The position numbers and the translations under genes were made by a program. The notes beneath the pieces were generated by a model. The model searched no databases. It worked only from the letters and a program-made list of their open reading frames with translations, and was not told the DNA's origin. DNA of 64,000 nucleotides, taken from positions 124,001-188,000 of the forward strand of contig MKSU01000013.1 of NCBI GenBank assembly GCA_001897375.1, read 5' to 3'. The stretch's first letter is position 1; every line of letters begins with the position of its first letter. Positions 8,801-20,086 of this stretch are shown one piece after another. This stretch comes from Sphingomonas sp. 67-36 (GTDB taxonomy: Bacteria > Pseudomonadota > Alphaproteobacteria > Sphingomonadales > Sphingomonadaceae).

Positions 8801-10432
8801 GCGGAAGCCGAAATTTTCCAGCACCGGGACCGCATCCGACAGCGCGAGCGCGCCGTTGGTCTTGTAGATCTTGAGCCGCCGCTCGTCCGCGCGCGCGACG
8901 GGATCGAGCCGGACCTGGCGATCGCCGGGGCCGTCCAGCTCGGCGAGCCGCAGCACGTCCTCCGCCGCTTCCTCCGCCGTGCTGACGGTGCGGTAGCTCA
9001 TCGGGAAGGCCGCCGCCCAGCGCAGCGACAGCCGCGCGGCGCGCTGCGCCGGCACGCGCTCCATCAGCGCCGCCTCGACATCGCGCACCCAGCCGCGCAC
9101 CATCTTCTCGAGCTGCGCGTCGAGCGCCTGCTCGTCCGGCATCCCGCTCGCGGTGCGCAGGTCGACGGTGTAGCGGATGAGGGCGGTGTTGCCGTCCTCC
9201 ATCGCCACCGTCCAGTTGAGGATCGCGCCGCCGGCCGATTCCGCGATCATCTCGCCGATCGCGACGCGGCGCGCCGTGGTCAGCTCGTCGCGCGGCAGCC
9301 AGACGAAGCCGAAAAGCTGCCGGCCGAGCGGCGAGCGCACCAGCACCAGCTTCGGGCGCGGGCGGTCCGCGATGCTCATCGCGATCAGCGCCAGCCGCTC
9401 CAGCGATTCCGCGTCGAACGCGATCACCAGATCGTGCGGCAGCGCGCCCATCGCATGGGCCAGCGCCTTGCCGGTATGGCCGGCGGGGTCGAAGCCGAAC
9501 TTTCCTTCCAGATCGGCGAGCCGCTGCCGCAGCACCGGCACCGCGCGCGGCGGCGCGGAGAGCGCGGCGCTGGTCCAAAGGCCGGCGTGGATCGACAAGC
9601 CGATGTTCCGGCCGCCCTCGCGCAGCGGCACGATAATGAGGTCGATCGGCATCCGGCGATGCACCAGCGAGATCAGGCTGGATTTCAGCATCAGCGGCGC
9701 CTCGCCGCCCTTCGCGAAATAATCCATCGCCAGCTCGAGCGAACGCGCGGCGAGCAGCGGCACCTTGTGCGCGTTGCGCGCGATGCCAAGCGCGTCGCCG
9801 GCCCCGCGCCCGTCGGCATACCAGCGCTCGTGGCCGAGCAGGGTGAAATGCCGGTCGAGGAACCAGCGCATCAGCGTCGCGCCCTCGCTCGATCCGCCGG
9901 TATCCTCGATCGCGCCCGCGTCGGCGGCGAGCGTCGCCTGCATCGCGCGCCAGTCGGAGACCGCCGCGCGCACGTCCGCCAGCGCGGCCTCGATATCGGA
10001 CACCAGATCGCGACGCTCGCGCGCGTCGGCGCGCTGCATTTCGATATAGATCATCGATTCCCGCGTGCCCTCATGATCGGACACGCCCTTGATGAGCCCC
10101 TCGGCATCGCGCGTGACGGCGATCACCGGATGGATGATGCGATCGATCGCGATGTCGTGCGCGGCGATCGCCGCCGCGATCGAATCGACCAGGAACGGCA
10201 TGTCGTCGTTGACGATCGCCAGCCGCTGGCGCCGCGCACCGGCGTCGCCGGGAAGCTGCTCCAGCGCGATCGCCACGGTGCCGGGGGGCCGCCGCTCGGC
10301 GGTCGCGGCAAGGAAGGCGGCGGCCTCCGTCTGCTCGGCCGGGCCGAAGCCCTGGAGCTCTCCGGGCAATGCGCGGTGGATGAGACGGGCGGCAAGCGCT
10401 TCGGAAAGCGCCTTGAGCGATGACCTTGACAT
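5807..10432 (-). CDS. gdhZ: NAD-specific glutamate dehydrogenase (large, GDH-180 class)
   Basis: This 1541-residue cytoplasmic enzyme is close to the roughly 1600 residues of the family. It converts glutamate to 2-oxoglutarate and ammonia with NAD+. The long N-terminal regulatory half (1 to about 700, including LPGDAGARRQRLAIVNDDMPF and GHERWYADG) precedes the catalytic half. There, WSDRRDDFRTEILGLMKAQ and GAKGGFYPKQLP near residues 740-800 hold the substrate-binding lysines, and VVGCGDMSGDVFGNGMLLS is a nucleotide-binding segment. In Caulobacter the homologue, GdhZ, also restrains FtsZ. The ATG lacks a strong Shine-Dalgarno. It is monocistronic, with a hairpin at 5746-5797. Confidence 0.95.
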   Translation of the reverse strand: MSRSSLKALSEALAARLIHRALPGELQGFGPAEQTEAAAFLAATAERRPPGTVAIALEQLPGDAGARRQRLAIVNDDMPFLVDSIAAAIAAHDIAIDRIIHPVIAVTRDAEGLIKGVSDHEGTRESMIYIEMQRADARERRDLVSDIEAALADVRAAVSDWRAMQATLAADAGAIEDTGGSSEGATLMRWFLDRHFTLLGHERWYADGRGAGDALGIARNAHKVPLLAARSLELAMDYFAKGGEAPLMLKSSLISLVHRRMPIDLIIVPLREGGRNIGLSIHAGLWTSAALSAPPRAVPVLRQRLADLEGKFGFDPAGHTGKALAHAMGALPHDLVIAFDAESLERLALIAMSIADRPRPKLVLVRSPLGRQLFGFVWLPRDELTTARRVAIGEMIAESAGGAILNWTVAMEDGNTALIRYTVDLRTASGMPDEQALDAQLEKMVRGWVRDVEAALMERVPAQRAARLSLRWAAAFPMSYRTVSTAEEAAEDVLRLAELDGPGDRQVRLDPVARADERRLKIYKTNGALALSDAVPVLENFGFRVIGEWPTQMREEADSYVHDFSLEAKDADSAVAKEVLEGAVAAVLKGEAENDEFNRLILDVGLAPDAVVLLRAWFRYLRQAGMSYGLVTVVDALGRAPAVTRALIERFTFSHKPGAKGDEAAIEAAIEAGLEAVSAIDDDRILRAYRAVIGATLRTNAFTDAGREALAFKLDSARIPGLPAPLPWREVWVYSPRVEGIHLRAGPVARGGLRWSDRRDDFRTEILGLMKAQRVKNAVIVPTGAKGGFYPKQLPNPAVDRDAWLAEGTESYRIFIRTLLSITDNIVGGKVVHPKGVAIHDGDDPYFVVAADKGTATFSDVANAIALERDFWLGDAFASGGSHGYDHKAMGITAKGAWISVQRHFAERGVDVQNESIRVVGCGDMSGDVFGNGMLLSKTLKIVAAYDHRHIFLDPDPDPAASWDERARLFALPRSSWDDYDKALISKGGGVFPRSAKSIRLTPEVKAALDIAADELEPAALISAILRSPVDLIWFGGIGTYIKAAAENNANVGDPANDRLRVDAEELRAIAVGEGANLGVTQAGRIAFAARGGRINTDFIDNSAGVDCSDNEVNIKIALNREMMEKRLSFEDRNALLGTMTDDVAHLVLEDNRLQTLALSIAEGDGARGLPSYVRLIEMFEDAGKLDRKVEGLASNDDLLRRGIEGRGLTRPELAVLLATAKLSLQDAIERAPLATDAAMKGDLQAAFPAAMQEKFGKAIDEHRLRGEIVATKLANRIVNRIGVLHPFELAEEEGAALSDIAAMFVVVERLLDLSALWREIETTAMPESGRLALFDEVAAATRSQIADLLRVTAPGTAPEAVLKRIGKGVANLDAHTRELLLEEARAQSGRITSALEAAGAPVGLVAKVARLFELDGAIGLADLSERLGLDEMKVTKAFTRLGQALGLDWAQTTAARITSSDPWERLLIAGLARDFQQLRLDFLARGGKGDPAKLVGAWLDANAPRVAQFKALVDRARHAPAPNAAMLAQIAGQARVLLGR

Positions 10433-10727
10433 GGGGCCAAGCTATGCGCCCACCCGCCGCGAGGCTCAAGACTTGTGGGAAATGCGGCAATTTGCGATGC
10501 TGCGGAGCCGCGTTGCGCGCCGTCGAAACGCGGCCGCGGGGGAGTTAGCGCCGCTACGGCATCCCCGGCAATTTTCGGGCGAAAACACGATCAGGACGGC
10601 AGCGATCGTGCGCGCGGGCCGGCGGAACGGCAACTCCGCGACTTCGTTGCGCACAGCGCACCAGCAGCCCCGGCCGCACGGCGACCGCGCGACCTGTGAC
10701 GTTATTGCATCGCTGCGCGGAAAACAC
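10433..10727. other. Intergenic region upstream of the glutamate dehydrogenase gene
   Basis: These 295 bases separate the stop of the PAS-protein gene from the start of the dehydrogenase. I see no convincing gene, strong promoter, or terminator with a T-run. The region must hold the 5' end of the dehydrogenase transcript and the 3' end of the PAS gene. Confidence 0.5.
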
Positions 10728-11981
10728 TCAGTCGAGCGCCGCCAATGCGCGATTGGCGAGGCGGCTGTCGTTGGCAACCGCACCGAGAACGTCGAGCGCG
10801 CCCTCCCCGGTCGCCCGCGCGACCAACACGACGATCTCGCCCGCCGCCGCGCCTGTATCGATCGCGACATGCGCGATCGGCGCACGGTCCTTCACCACCG
10901 GGGCGACCGCCGCTTTAGCCGGACGGCGGAGCGCGCGCTGCGCCGCGACGATGCCCTTCACGCCGGCCGGATAGTCGTCGATGAACGCGACCAGCCCGCC
11001 CATCGGCACGCCCTCGCGCTGCGCGAAGCCCAGCACGGCGGCGAATTCGGTGAGGCGCGTCTTGTCGTAGTCAGCGCCGAAGACGAGCTTGACGATCGGC
11101 GTCATCGGCGCGCGCGCCTGCTGCGTCAGCCCGGCATCTTCGAGCAGTTCGGCCAGCCCTTCCGGGTCGCCCCCGGCGGCGAGCGCGAAATCATGCGCCC
11201 GGCCGAGCGCGCGATACAGCGCCGCGCGGCTGCGCACGTCGGAGGCACGCGCCGCCGCCGCACTCTCCCGCGCCAGCGCCAGCCGGTCGCCGAGCGAATG
11301 CACGGAAGCCACTTCCGCCGCCTCGGCCGCGTCGGACAGCCGGCTCGGGCCGTCCGCCCATACCGCCGGCGCATCGGCCGGCGCATCGACCGCCGGCGCG
11401 GGCGCTTCGCGCATCGACGCGGCCAACTCCGCACCCAGCCGCGCCTGCTCCTCGCTGCCCAGCACTTCCTTCCAGTTGATGACGCCGTAGATGTAATCGA
11501 TCTGGTCGTCGCTGGACGAGAAGGGCATCAGAATGCCGCGATAGAGCGTCTGGTGGCCGCGCGTGCCGACGAACTCCGCCTCGAACCCGATCGGCGCGCG
11601 ATTGGCGATGATCTGGAGGTAATGATCGGTCAGCCGCGACAGCAGCGAGCGCGCCGGCACCTCGGCGATGCGCGTGATCGCGTGATCCAGCTCGCATTCC
11701 TCGCGCAGCGCGCGGCCGAGGAACTGGATCTCCGGATCCTCGATCCCGCGGGTGAAATCGAGCAGCACGCTATGCGCCCCGAAATCGGCGATGCCGGCGG
11801 GATCGAGATCCTCGATCGAGGGATAAGCGCGGCCCTTCAGCAGCGACACCCAATGGTTGTAGGCGCGCACGTGCATCCGGCGCTCGTCGGTGCCGATGTC
11901 GAGAGTCGCCTCTCCCACCCCGCCGTCAGCCGGGTCGCTGTCATACGGCCGGCCATCATCGAAGCCGCGGGCGGTGTCCAT
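10728..11981 (-). CDS. PAS-domain (PAS_5-like) protein
   Basis: This 417-residue soluble protein has an N-terminal domain (about 30-180: HVRAYNHWVSLLKGRAYPSI, then LLDFTRGIEDPEIQFLGRAL and LTDHYLQIIANRAPIGFEAE) that fits the alphaproteobacterial PAS_5 sensory family. The Ala-rich C-terminal half has no kinase, GGDEF or DNA-binding motif I can identify. It may be a regulatory adaptor; signal and output are unknown. The ATG at 11981 has AGGGG seven bases upstream; an upstream GTG at 11999 lies too close to that site. Confidence 0.72.
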   Translation of the reverse strand: MDTARGFDDGRPYDSDPADGGVGEATLDIGTDERRMHVRAYNHWVSLLKGRAYPSIEDLDPAGIADFGAHSVLLDFTRGIEDPEIQFLGRALREECELDHAITRIAEVPARSLLSRLTDHYLQIIANRAPIGFEAEFVGTRGHQTLYRGILMPFSSSDDQIDYIYGVINWKEVLGSEEQARLGAELAASMREAPAPAVDAPADAPAVWADGPSRLSDAAEAAEVASVHSLGDRLALARESAAAARASDVRSRAALYRALGRAHDFALAAGGDPEGLAELLEDAGLTQQARAPMTPIVKLVFGADYDKTRLTEFAAVLGFAQREGVPMGGLVAFIDDYPAGVKGIVAAQRALRRPAKAAVAPVVKDRAPIAHVAIDTGAAAGEIVVLVARATGEGALDVLGAVANDSRLANRALAALD

Positions 11982-12060
11982 AAAATCCCCTCGACGCACA
12001 AGTCGGTGTCACCCGGATTGTGCGCCGCTCATGGTAAAGGACACGTAAACACCGCCGCGC

Positions 12061-12089
12061 TTGCCAGCGCCCCGCAGTCCTGCTAGGCG
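12061..12089 (+). promoter_or_regulatory. Possible promoter of tRNA-Thr
   Basis: TTGCCA (12061-12066) is followed after 17 bases by a weak TAGGCG (12084-12089), 34 bases before the tRNA. The -10 match is poor, so this is tentative. Confidence 0.3.
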
Positions 12090-12123
12090 CGCCGCCTCGA
12101 CACGCCATCGGGCGTGCCCCGGG

Positions 12124-12199
12124 GCCGCTTTAGCTCAGCTGGTAGAGCATCGCATTCGTAATGCGGGGGTCACAGGTTCGAGTCCTGTAAGCGGCACCA
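12124..12199 (+). tRNA. tRNA-Thr(CGT)
   Basis: This 76-base cloverleaf with encoded CCA has acceptor stem GCCGCTT/AAGCGGC, D-arm GCTC...GAGC, anticodon stem TCGCA/TGCGG with loop TTCGTAA (anticodon CGT, threonine codon ACG), and T-arm ACAGG-TTCGAGT-CCTGT. All stems pair, with one T-G pair in the anticodon stem. Confidence 0.97.
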
Positions 12200-12259
12200 T
12201 TCCGTACACAAGCAGAGTAAGCGGATGCCTGTCGCCCGGTTGCTCCCCGTTCGTCCGAA

Positions 12260-15200
12260 TCAGAATTTCACGGTTGCGGCGGCGCGGAAATAGCGGCCCA
12301 TGATCCCGGAGAAATAGGCGCGGGTGCTGCTGCCGAAGGTGCCCGTGCCGCTGTCGATCGGCGCCGGCCAGGGCGGCGTCACGTCGAACAGATTGTCGAC
12401 GATGAGCTTCAGCCCGAACCGCTCGTTCACCTTCACGCCGACGGTGGCGTTGAACAGCCACCAGTCGCCGACGCCCGCGACGTCGGTCGCGTCCGGCGCG
12501 GCGTCCATGTCGAACCTGCCCTTGCCGACATATTGCGCCTGCACGAGCACGTCGAGCGCCCTGCCCTCATAGCTGAGGTTGGCAGTGCCGGAATGGCGCG
12601 GATAGCCGATCTCGCCCGCGATATGGTTGATATCGTCGGTGCCGACGCGCGTCTCCAGCTTGTCGCGGTAGAAATAGTTCACCGCGAAGCCGAGCGCGCC
12701 GGCATCCGCCACCCCGATCCGCTCCAGCGGCAGGCGATAGGAAAGCGTCGCCTGCAAGCCGGCCGACTTGTAGCTCGCGGCGTTGTAATAGCCCTCGCGG
12801 ATCGCGGTGATCTGGCCGCTGGCGTCGCGATCGAACAATTTGCAGAAGGCGTTGGGATAGCCCGGCGCGTCATAGCAGGCGTTGAGGATCGAGGCGCCGT
12901 CGAGCGTGACGATCGCGTCCTTCAGGCTGATGCTCACCCAGTCGACCGCCACCGACAGACCCGGCGCGAAGGACGGCTGGACGATCGCGCCGAGCGTCCA
13001 GCTATTCGCCTTCTCGTTGCGCAGATCGGGGTTGCCGGCCACCGTGACGGGCAACCCGAAGCTGCTGAAATTAGAGGAGAAGGTCGCCGTGTCGATGCCG
13101 GCGGCGGCGCAATTCGCCTTGCGCACCGCCGGATTCGGCCCGTTACCGGCGAAGCGCGCATCGCACGGGTCGGCCCCCGCGTCATAAGCGGTGGAGGACG
13201 GGTTGAACGCCTCGGTGATCGCGGGCGAGCGGATCGAGCGGGTGAAGTTGCCGCGGAACGTCACGTCCGGCACGAGGCCGATACGGCCGCCCGCGCTCCA
13301 GGTGAGATCGCCGCCCGACAGCGAGTTGCGGACGTAACGCGCCGAGCCGTCGAACTCCAGTGTATGAAGCCACCGGAGGCCGTTCCGCGCGGTCACGAAC
13401 GGCACCACGATCTCCCCGAACACTTCATTGGTGTGATAACGACCCGCGACCGGATCGACCGGGATCGAGCGGCCATAAGGCGTGCGCGACCCGTCCGGCT
13501 GCGGATCGCCGTAGAAATAGGCGCCCGGATCGAAGCGCGTGCGCTCCTCGCGATGCTCATAGCCGGCGACCATCTTCACGTCGTTGCCGAACAGGGCGAA
13601 GGCCGGACCCTTGATATTGGCGTTGAACACGATCTGCTCGTTGACCGAGCGCGGCGTGGCGATCGCCATGACATAATCGCGCGCCGCCTTGCTCGCCTGC
13701 CCCGAACCGAGAATGTTGAGCGGGGCGCAGGTCGAGCTGGTCGTCGCGATCGGCGCGTTCACCGCGCCGGGGCGGCAGATGATGTTGCCGTTGCCGTCGT
13801 CCACCGCGTCGAGCGCATTGAGGAAATTCTGCTCGACCAGCTTGTCGATGCGGCTGTCCGCCTGCGACCGGCCATAGACGGCGGAGGCTTCCCACTTGAA
13901 GTCGCGGTCGAGGAGACCGACCGTCCCGTCGAAACCGCCGACCACCCGCCACGTCTCGACGGTGGTTGCGGCGCGGCCGGTGGTGAGATCGGAGAGCGCG
14001 CGGCCGAGGTAGAATTCCTCCTGCCCGGCCGGCAGGTTCGCAGCGATCGTCGCGCGGTCCGCGTCGGAGAGATAGGGGTTGTCGAGCCGGATCGCGATAT
14101 TGCCGTCGGGCGTGCCGGCGGGGCCGAACAATGCGGTATTGTAGTTCGGCTCGTCGATCAGGTTGGTCGCGCGGGAATGGCTGTACCAGCCCTCGCCGAA
14201 GAAACGGATATTATCGGTGACCTGGTAGCTGGCGCGGACGCTGCCGATATAGCGTTCGGAATCGGTCAGCAGGTTGGCCTGCGCCGGCATGTCGAAGCCG
14301 TTGCCGCCGCTGCTGATGAACCCCTGCCGCATGACATTGCCGAGATCGAGCGGCACCAATGTGCCGTTCGGCCCGAACTGGAGGAGTTGGCCGTTTCCGT
14401 TGCGGATGCCGGAGCGGGGGGCGAGATAGTCGTCCGTGGAGAACGGAACGCCGCCGGCGGTGAAGGCGGTGAAGCGCTGCGCCGGATAGACGACCTGGCC
14501 GTAAGGCGAATTGGCCGAGGCGGGCGGCGTTCCGAAGAAATAGCCGCGCTCCGTCACGTCGCGATCGCCGGCGGTGAGGCCGGCGGCGCGATCATATTCG
14601 CCGGAGAATGTGATATTGCCGCGCCCGTCCGCGAAATTCCGGCCGGCGAGCAGCGCGACCTGCGTATCGGGCGCGTCGCCGCGCTGCGAGACGCCGGACT
14701 GGAGCTTCAGCTCCAGGCCCTGATAATCATGCTTCAGGATGACGTTGACGGTGCCGGCGATCGCATCCGAGCCGTAGATCGGCGCGCCGCCGACCGTGAC
14801 CGTCTCGACCCGCTCGATCAGCGAGGTCGGGATGTTGTTGAGATCGACCTGCGTGCCGGGGCTGACCGGCCCGAAGATCGTCGCGGTGTTCGACGAGACG
14901 AAGCGGCGGCCGTCGACCAGCACGAGCGTGCGCTGCGAGCCGAGGCCGAAGAAATCGACGAAGGTCTGCCCCGCGCCGAACGGCGATTGCGTGCCGGCCG
15001 CGCTGTTGCCCGGCGGGCCGAAGGCGGGGATCTCGCCCAGCGCCTGCGCGACATTGGTATAGCCGCGATCGTCGATCTGGGCCGCGCCGACCACCTGCGT
15101 CGGCTGGACCGTCTCGAACGCCGGGCGGGCGATGCGCGAGCCGGTGACCACGACATCGGGTACGGAGGCGTCGTCTGCCGCGCCTGACGGGCCTTCCTGC

Positions 15201-15283
15201 GCGAAAGCCGGGCCAGCGAGAGCGAGCAGCGCCAGCGCGCTTGCGCCGCATGCGATGCGGGAACGGACCAGGACGGTCTTCAC
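12260..15283 (-). CDS. TonB-dependent receptor, large (1007 aa)
   Basis: The signal peptide ends PAFAQ. A short TonB-box-like stretch (DVVVTGSRI, about residues 44-52) leads to the plug: GYTNVAQALGEIPAFG, SQRTLVLVDGRRFV, VDLNNIPTSLIERVETVTVG and YGSDAIAGTVNVILK. The barrel follows and ends AATVKF. The IPTSLIERVE/LVDGRR form is the large sphingomonad/xanthomonad receptor type often linked to plant-derived sugars or peptides; the ligand is not known. The start is GTG with AGGGGTG upstream. It is followed by an amidohydrolase and an M14 peptidase on the same strand, though 203 bases separate them. Confidence 0.9.
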   Translation of the reverse strand: MKTVLVRSRIACGASALALLALAGPAFAQEGPSGAADDASVPDVVVTGSRIARPAFETVQPTQVVGAAQIDDRGYTNVAQALGEIPAFGPPGNSAAGTQSPFGAGQTFVDFFGLGSQRTLVLVDGRRFVSSNTATIFGPVSPGTQVDLNNIPTSLIERVETVTVGGAPIYGSDAIAGTVNVILKHDYQGLELKLQSGVSQRGDAPDTQVALLAGRNFADGRGNITFSGEYDRAAGLTAGDRDVTERGYFFGTPPASANSPYGQVVYPAQRFTAFTAGGVPFSTDDYLAPRSGIRNGNGQLLQFGPNGTLVPLDLGNVMRQGFISSGGNGFDMPAQANLLTDSERYIGSVRASYQVTDNIRFFGEGWYSHSRATNLIDEPNYNTALFGPAGTPDGNIAIRLDNPYLSDADRATIAANLPAGQEEFYLGRALSDLTTGRAATTVETWRVVGGFDGTVGLLDRDFKWEASAVYGRSQADSRIDKLVEQNFLNALDAVDDGNGNIICRPGAVNAPIATTSSTCAPLNILGSGQASKAARDYVMAIATPRSVNEQIVFNANIKGPAFALFGNDVKMVAGYEHREERTRFDPGAYFYGDPQPDGSRTPYGRSIPVDPVAGRYHTNEVFGEIVVPFVTARNGLRWLHTLEFDGSARYVRNSLSGGDLTWSAGGRIGLVPDVTFRGNFTRSIRSPAITEAFNPSSTAYDAGADPCDARFAGNGPNPAVRKANCAAAGIDTATFSSNFSSFGLPVTVAGNPDLRNEKANSWTLGAIVQPSFAPGLSVAVDWVSISLKDAIVTLDGASILNACYDAPGYPNAFCKLFDRDASGQITAIREGYYNAASYKSAGLQATLSYRLPLERIGVADAGALGFAVNYFYRDKLETRVGTDDINHIAGEIGYPRHSGTANLSYEGRALDVLVQAQYVGKGRFDMDAAPDATDVAGVGDWWLFNATVGVKVNERFGLKLIVDNLFDVTPPWPAPIDSGTGTFGSSTRAYFSGIMGRYFRAAATVKF

Positions 15284-15453
15284 GGATTACACCCCTGCGT
15301 TATTGACGTCGCGCATCGAACCGATGGCGGCGTCGATCCCGGTCGCAGGAATGGTGTGTCGATAGGTATTCGCGCGACGCGGGCCGAACCGTCGATTCGT
15401 GCCGTGCGGCGCCTTTTGCCCCGTCTCCCTCTACGAATGGTTACCGGAAGGTT

Positions 15454-15479
15454 CCGTCACCCCGATGCCGGGGTGACGG
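15454..15479. repeat. Hairpin 3' of the amidohydrolase gene, REP-like or terminator
   Basis: A perfect 10-bp stem CCGTCACCCC (15454-15463) / GGGGTGACGG (15470-15479) has a 6-base loop. There is no T-run. The sequence resembles the short dispersed palindromes I associate with alphaproteobacterial intergenic DNA. It occurs once in this window, so repeat status is unproven. Confidence 0.45.
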
Positions 15480-15486
15480 GCACCCC

Positions 15487-16836
15487 TTACGGAAGCTGGT
15501 AGCCGGGCGCCTTGAACTGATGCCCCTGCGACATGACGTACACCACGCGGGTCGAAGCCTCGATCTCATCGAGCGGGTTGCCGTCGAACGCCACCACGTC
15601 CGCCGACTTGCCGGGCGCGAGCGTCCCGACCTTGTCGGAAATGCCGAGCAGCTCGGCGTTGGTGAGCGTCACCGCGCGCAGCGCCGCCGCCGGGGTCATC
15701 CCGCCATCGCGCACCAGCAGCACCATCTCGTCGCCCGGCGTGCCGCCGAAATCGGTGCCGACCGCGATCGTCACGCCGTTGCGCAGCGCGACCTTCACCT
15801 GCCGCCCGATCCCCTCCGGCTGCGCTTCCGGCATCCCCAGCACCTTGCGACGCGTATTGTCGCTGATCGGCCGGTCGCCCGGCCTGGGGTTGCGCACGCG
15901 GCGCAGCACGTCGGTCGGCGCCTCCAGCGTCGGCACGAGATAGGTGCCGTGCGCCTTCATCAGCTTCGCGCCCTCGTCGTCGAGGTAATTGCCGTGCTCG
16001 ATCGAATCGACGCCGGCGCGCACCGCCGCCTTCACGCCGTCCGCGCCGATCGCATGCGCCATCACCTTGCGCTTCATCAGGTGCGCGGCATCGACGATCG
16101 CGTGCAGCTCGGCATCGGTGAACTGCTGGTCGAGGCCGGTGTAGCTGTCGTCCACCACGCCGGCGGTGTCGATGATCTTGATCTGGTCCGCACCGAGCTG
16201 GATCTGGCGACGCGTCACCTTCTCGCACTCGCCCACGCCGTCGCACACGCCGCTGGAGAACGCGGGCGGCGCGAGCGAGGCCTGGAAATTGCCGTTGCGG
16301 AAATCGCCGTGCCCGCCCGTGGTGGTGAGCGGCGAGCCCGACGCGAGGATGCGCGGCCCGACCACCAGCCCGGCGTTGATCGCATCGCGCAGCGGGAAGA
16401 TCACCTCCGGCGTGCTGCCCGCGTCGCGCACGGTGGTCGCGCCGCCCATGATCTTCTCGCGCGCGTTGCGAAGCGCCGCGATCCAGCTGCCGAAGCCGAC
16501 ATGGACGTGCGCGTCGATCAGCCCGGCCATGACGAACTTGTCGCGCAGCTCGACCACCGCCACGCCGGCCGGCGCGACGCCGTTGCCGATCGCGTCCGGC
16601 CCGACGAAGCCGTCGCGCACCGCCTCCACCTTGTCGTTCTTCACGATCACGCTGGCGTTGCGCAGCACCGGCTTGCTCGCGTCGGCCATCAGCGTGCCCG
16701 CGTGGATGATCGTCCAGCGGTCCGCCGGCTTCTCCGATTTGGGCGCCAGCACGCTGTCGGCCTGCGCCAGCGCCACGCCGGATGCCCCCAGCAGCGCGGC
16801 CGCCGCAGCGGCCAGCGCGATCGTCTTGTGCTTCAT
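15487..16836 (-). CDS. Secreted amidohydrolase-family protein (imidazolonepropionase/prolidase-like)
   Basis: This 449-residue protein has a signal peptide ending GVALAQA. The amidohydrolase TIM-barrel metal sites are complete: DAHVHVG (two metal His), QIKIIDTAG with the bridging Lys candidate, VMAHAIG, SIEHGNYLD and the Asp of VGTDFGG. Secreted members of this group often cleave Xaa-Pro or other dipeptides, but the substrate cannot be read. It lies 20 bases downstream of the M14 peptidase on the same strand, so the two probably form an operon for extracellular peptide breakdown. Confidence 0.87.
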   Translation of the reverse strand: MKHKTIALAAAAAALLGASGVALAQADSVLAPKSEKPADRWTIIHAGTLMADASKPVLRNASVIVKNDKVEAVRDGFVGPDAIGNGVAPAGVAVVELRDKFVMAGLIDAHVHVGFGSWIAALRNAREKIMGGATTVRDAGSTPEVIFPLRDAINAGLVVGPRILASGSPLTTTGGHGDFRNGNFQASLAPPAFSSGVCDGVGECEKVTRRQIQLGADQIKIIDTAGVVDDSYTGLDQQFTDAELHAIVDAAHLMKRKVMAHAIGADGVKAAVRAGVDSIEHGNYLDDEGAKLMKAHGTYLVPTLEAPTDVLRRVRNPRPGDRPISDNTRRKVLGMPEAQPEGIGRQVKVALRNGVTIAVGTDFGGTPGDEMVLLVRDGGMTPAAALRAVTLTNAELLGISDKVGTLAPGKSADVVAFDGNPLDEIEASTRVVYVMSQGHQFKAPGYQLP

Positions 16837-16856
16837 CTTCGTCTTCCCCTGTTCGA

Positions 16857-19700
<2,844 letters not shown>

Positions 19701-20086
19701 CAACGCCTCCCCTGAAACCGCACGCGACAGGCCCGGCCGGATCGCGGCATGTCGCCGCCCCAAGCCGATGCTTCGCCTGCCTGAAAAAATCGGGCGATTG
19801 CCCACAGACCCCAAGCTTTCGTCGCGGAACCGGCCGCGCGCGGACGCCCGAAAAACGCCCTTACCCGCCCGATTCCACAGCATTTATGGTGCGATATAGC
19901 CACACTATGCGCAAGCTCGGATCAAAAATTTGCTTAGTTAAGCATCGATCGGTTGACGCGCGCGGATATCCTGCCCAATCGCTTGGCGGACGGAACCGGC
20001 GATCACCGCCGGGCCGCGGGGAAACGGAAAGAGGCGGCGCGATCGCGAAGGCCGGAACGGTCCGCGACGAGCGAGAGGGGGGTTCG
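19701..20086. other. Divergent regulatory region, M14 peptidase / TonB receptor
   Basis: These 386 bases hold no gene I can support. The segment at about 19880-19950 is clearly richer in A+T than its surroundings and contains a small palindrome, GCTTAGTTAAGC (19932-19943), and a TTGACG at 19953-19958. The promoters of both divergent genes are probably here, but no convincing -35/-10 pair could be fixed. Confidence 0.45.

Noticed and set aside
6995-10423. A 1142-codon plus-strand open frame opposite the glutamate dehydrogenase gene
   Set aside because: It is His/Arg/Gln-rich with no domain, signal peptide or family resemblance. It is the usual antisense shadow in high-GC DNA.
12135-12461. A 108-codon minus-strand frame ending GLEPVTPALRMRCSTS
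   Set aside because: It is the antisense of the tRNA-Thr gene fused to the end of the TonB receptor region. This tail is a known false protein produced from tRNA sequence.
12533-15187. An 884-codon plus-strand frame opposite the 1007-residue TonB receptor
   Set aside because: Its composition is typical of antisense frames (R, A, D, H and Q runs), and the minus-strand receptor is clearly real with all plug motifs.
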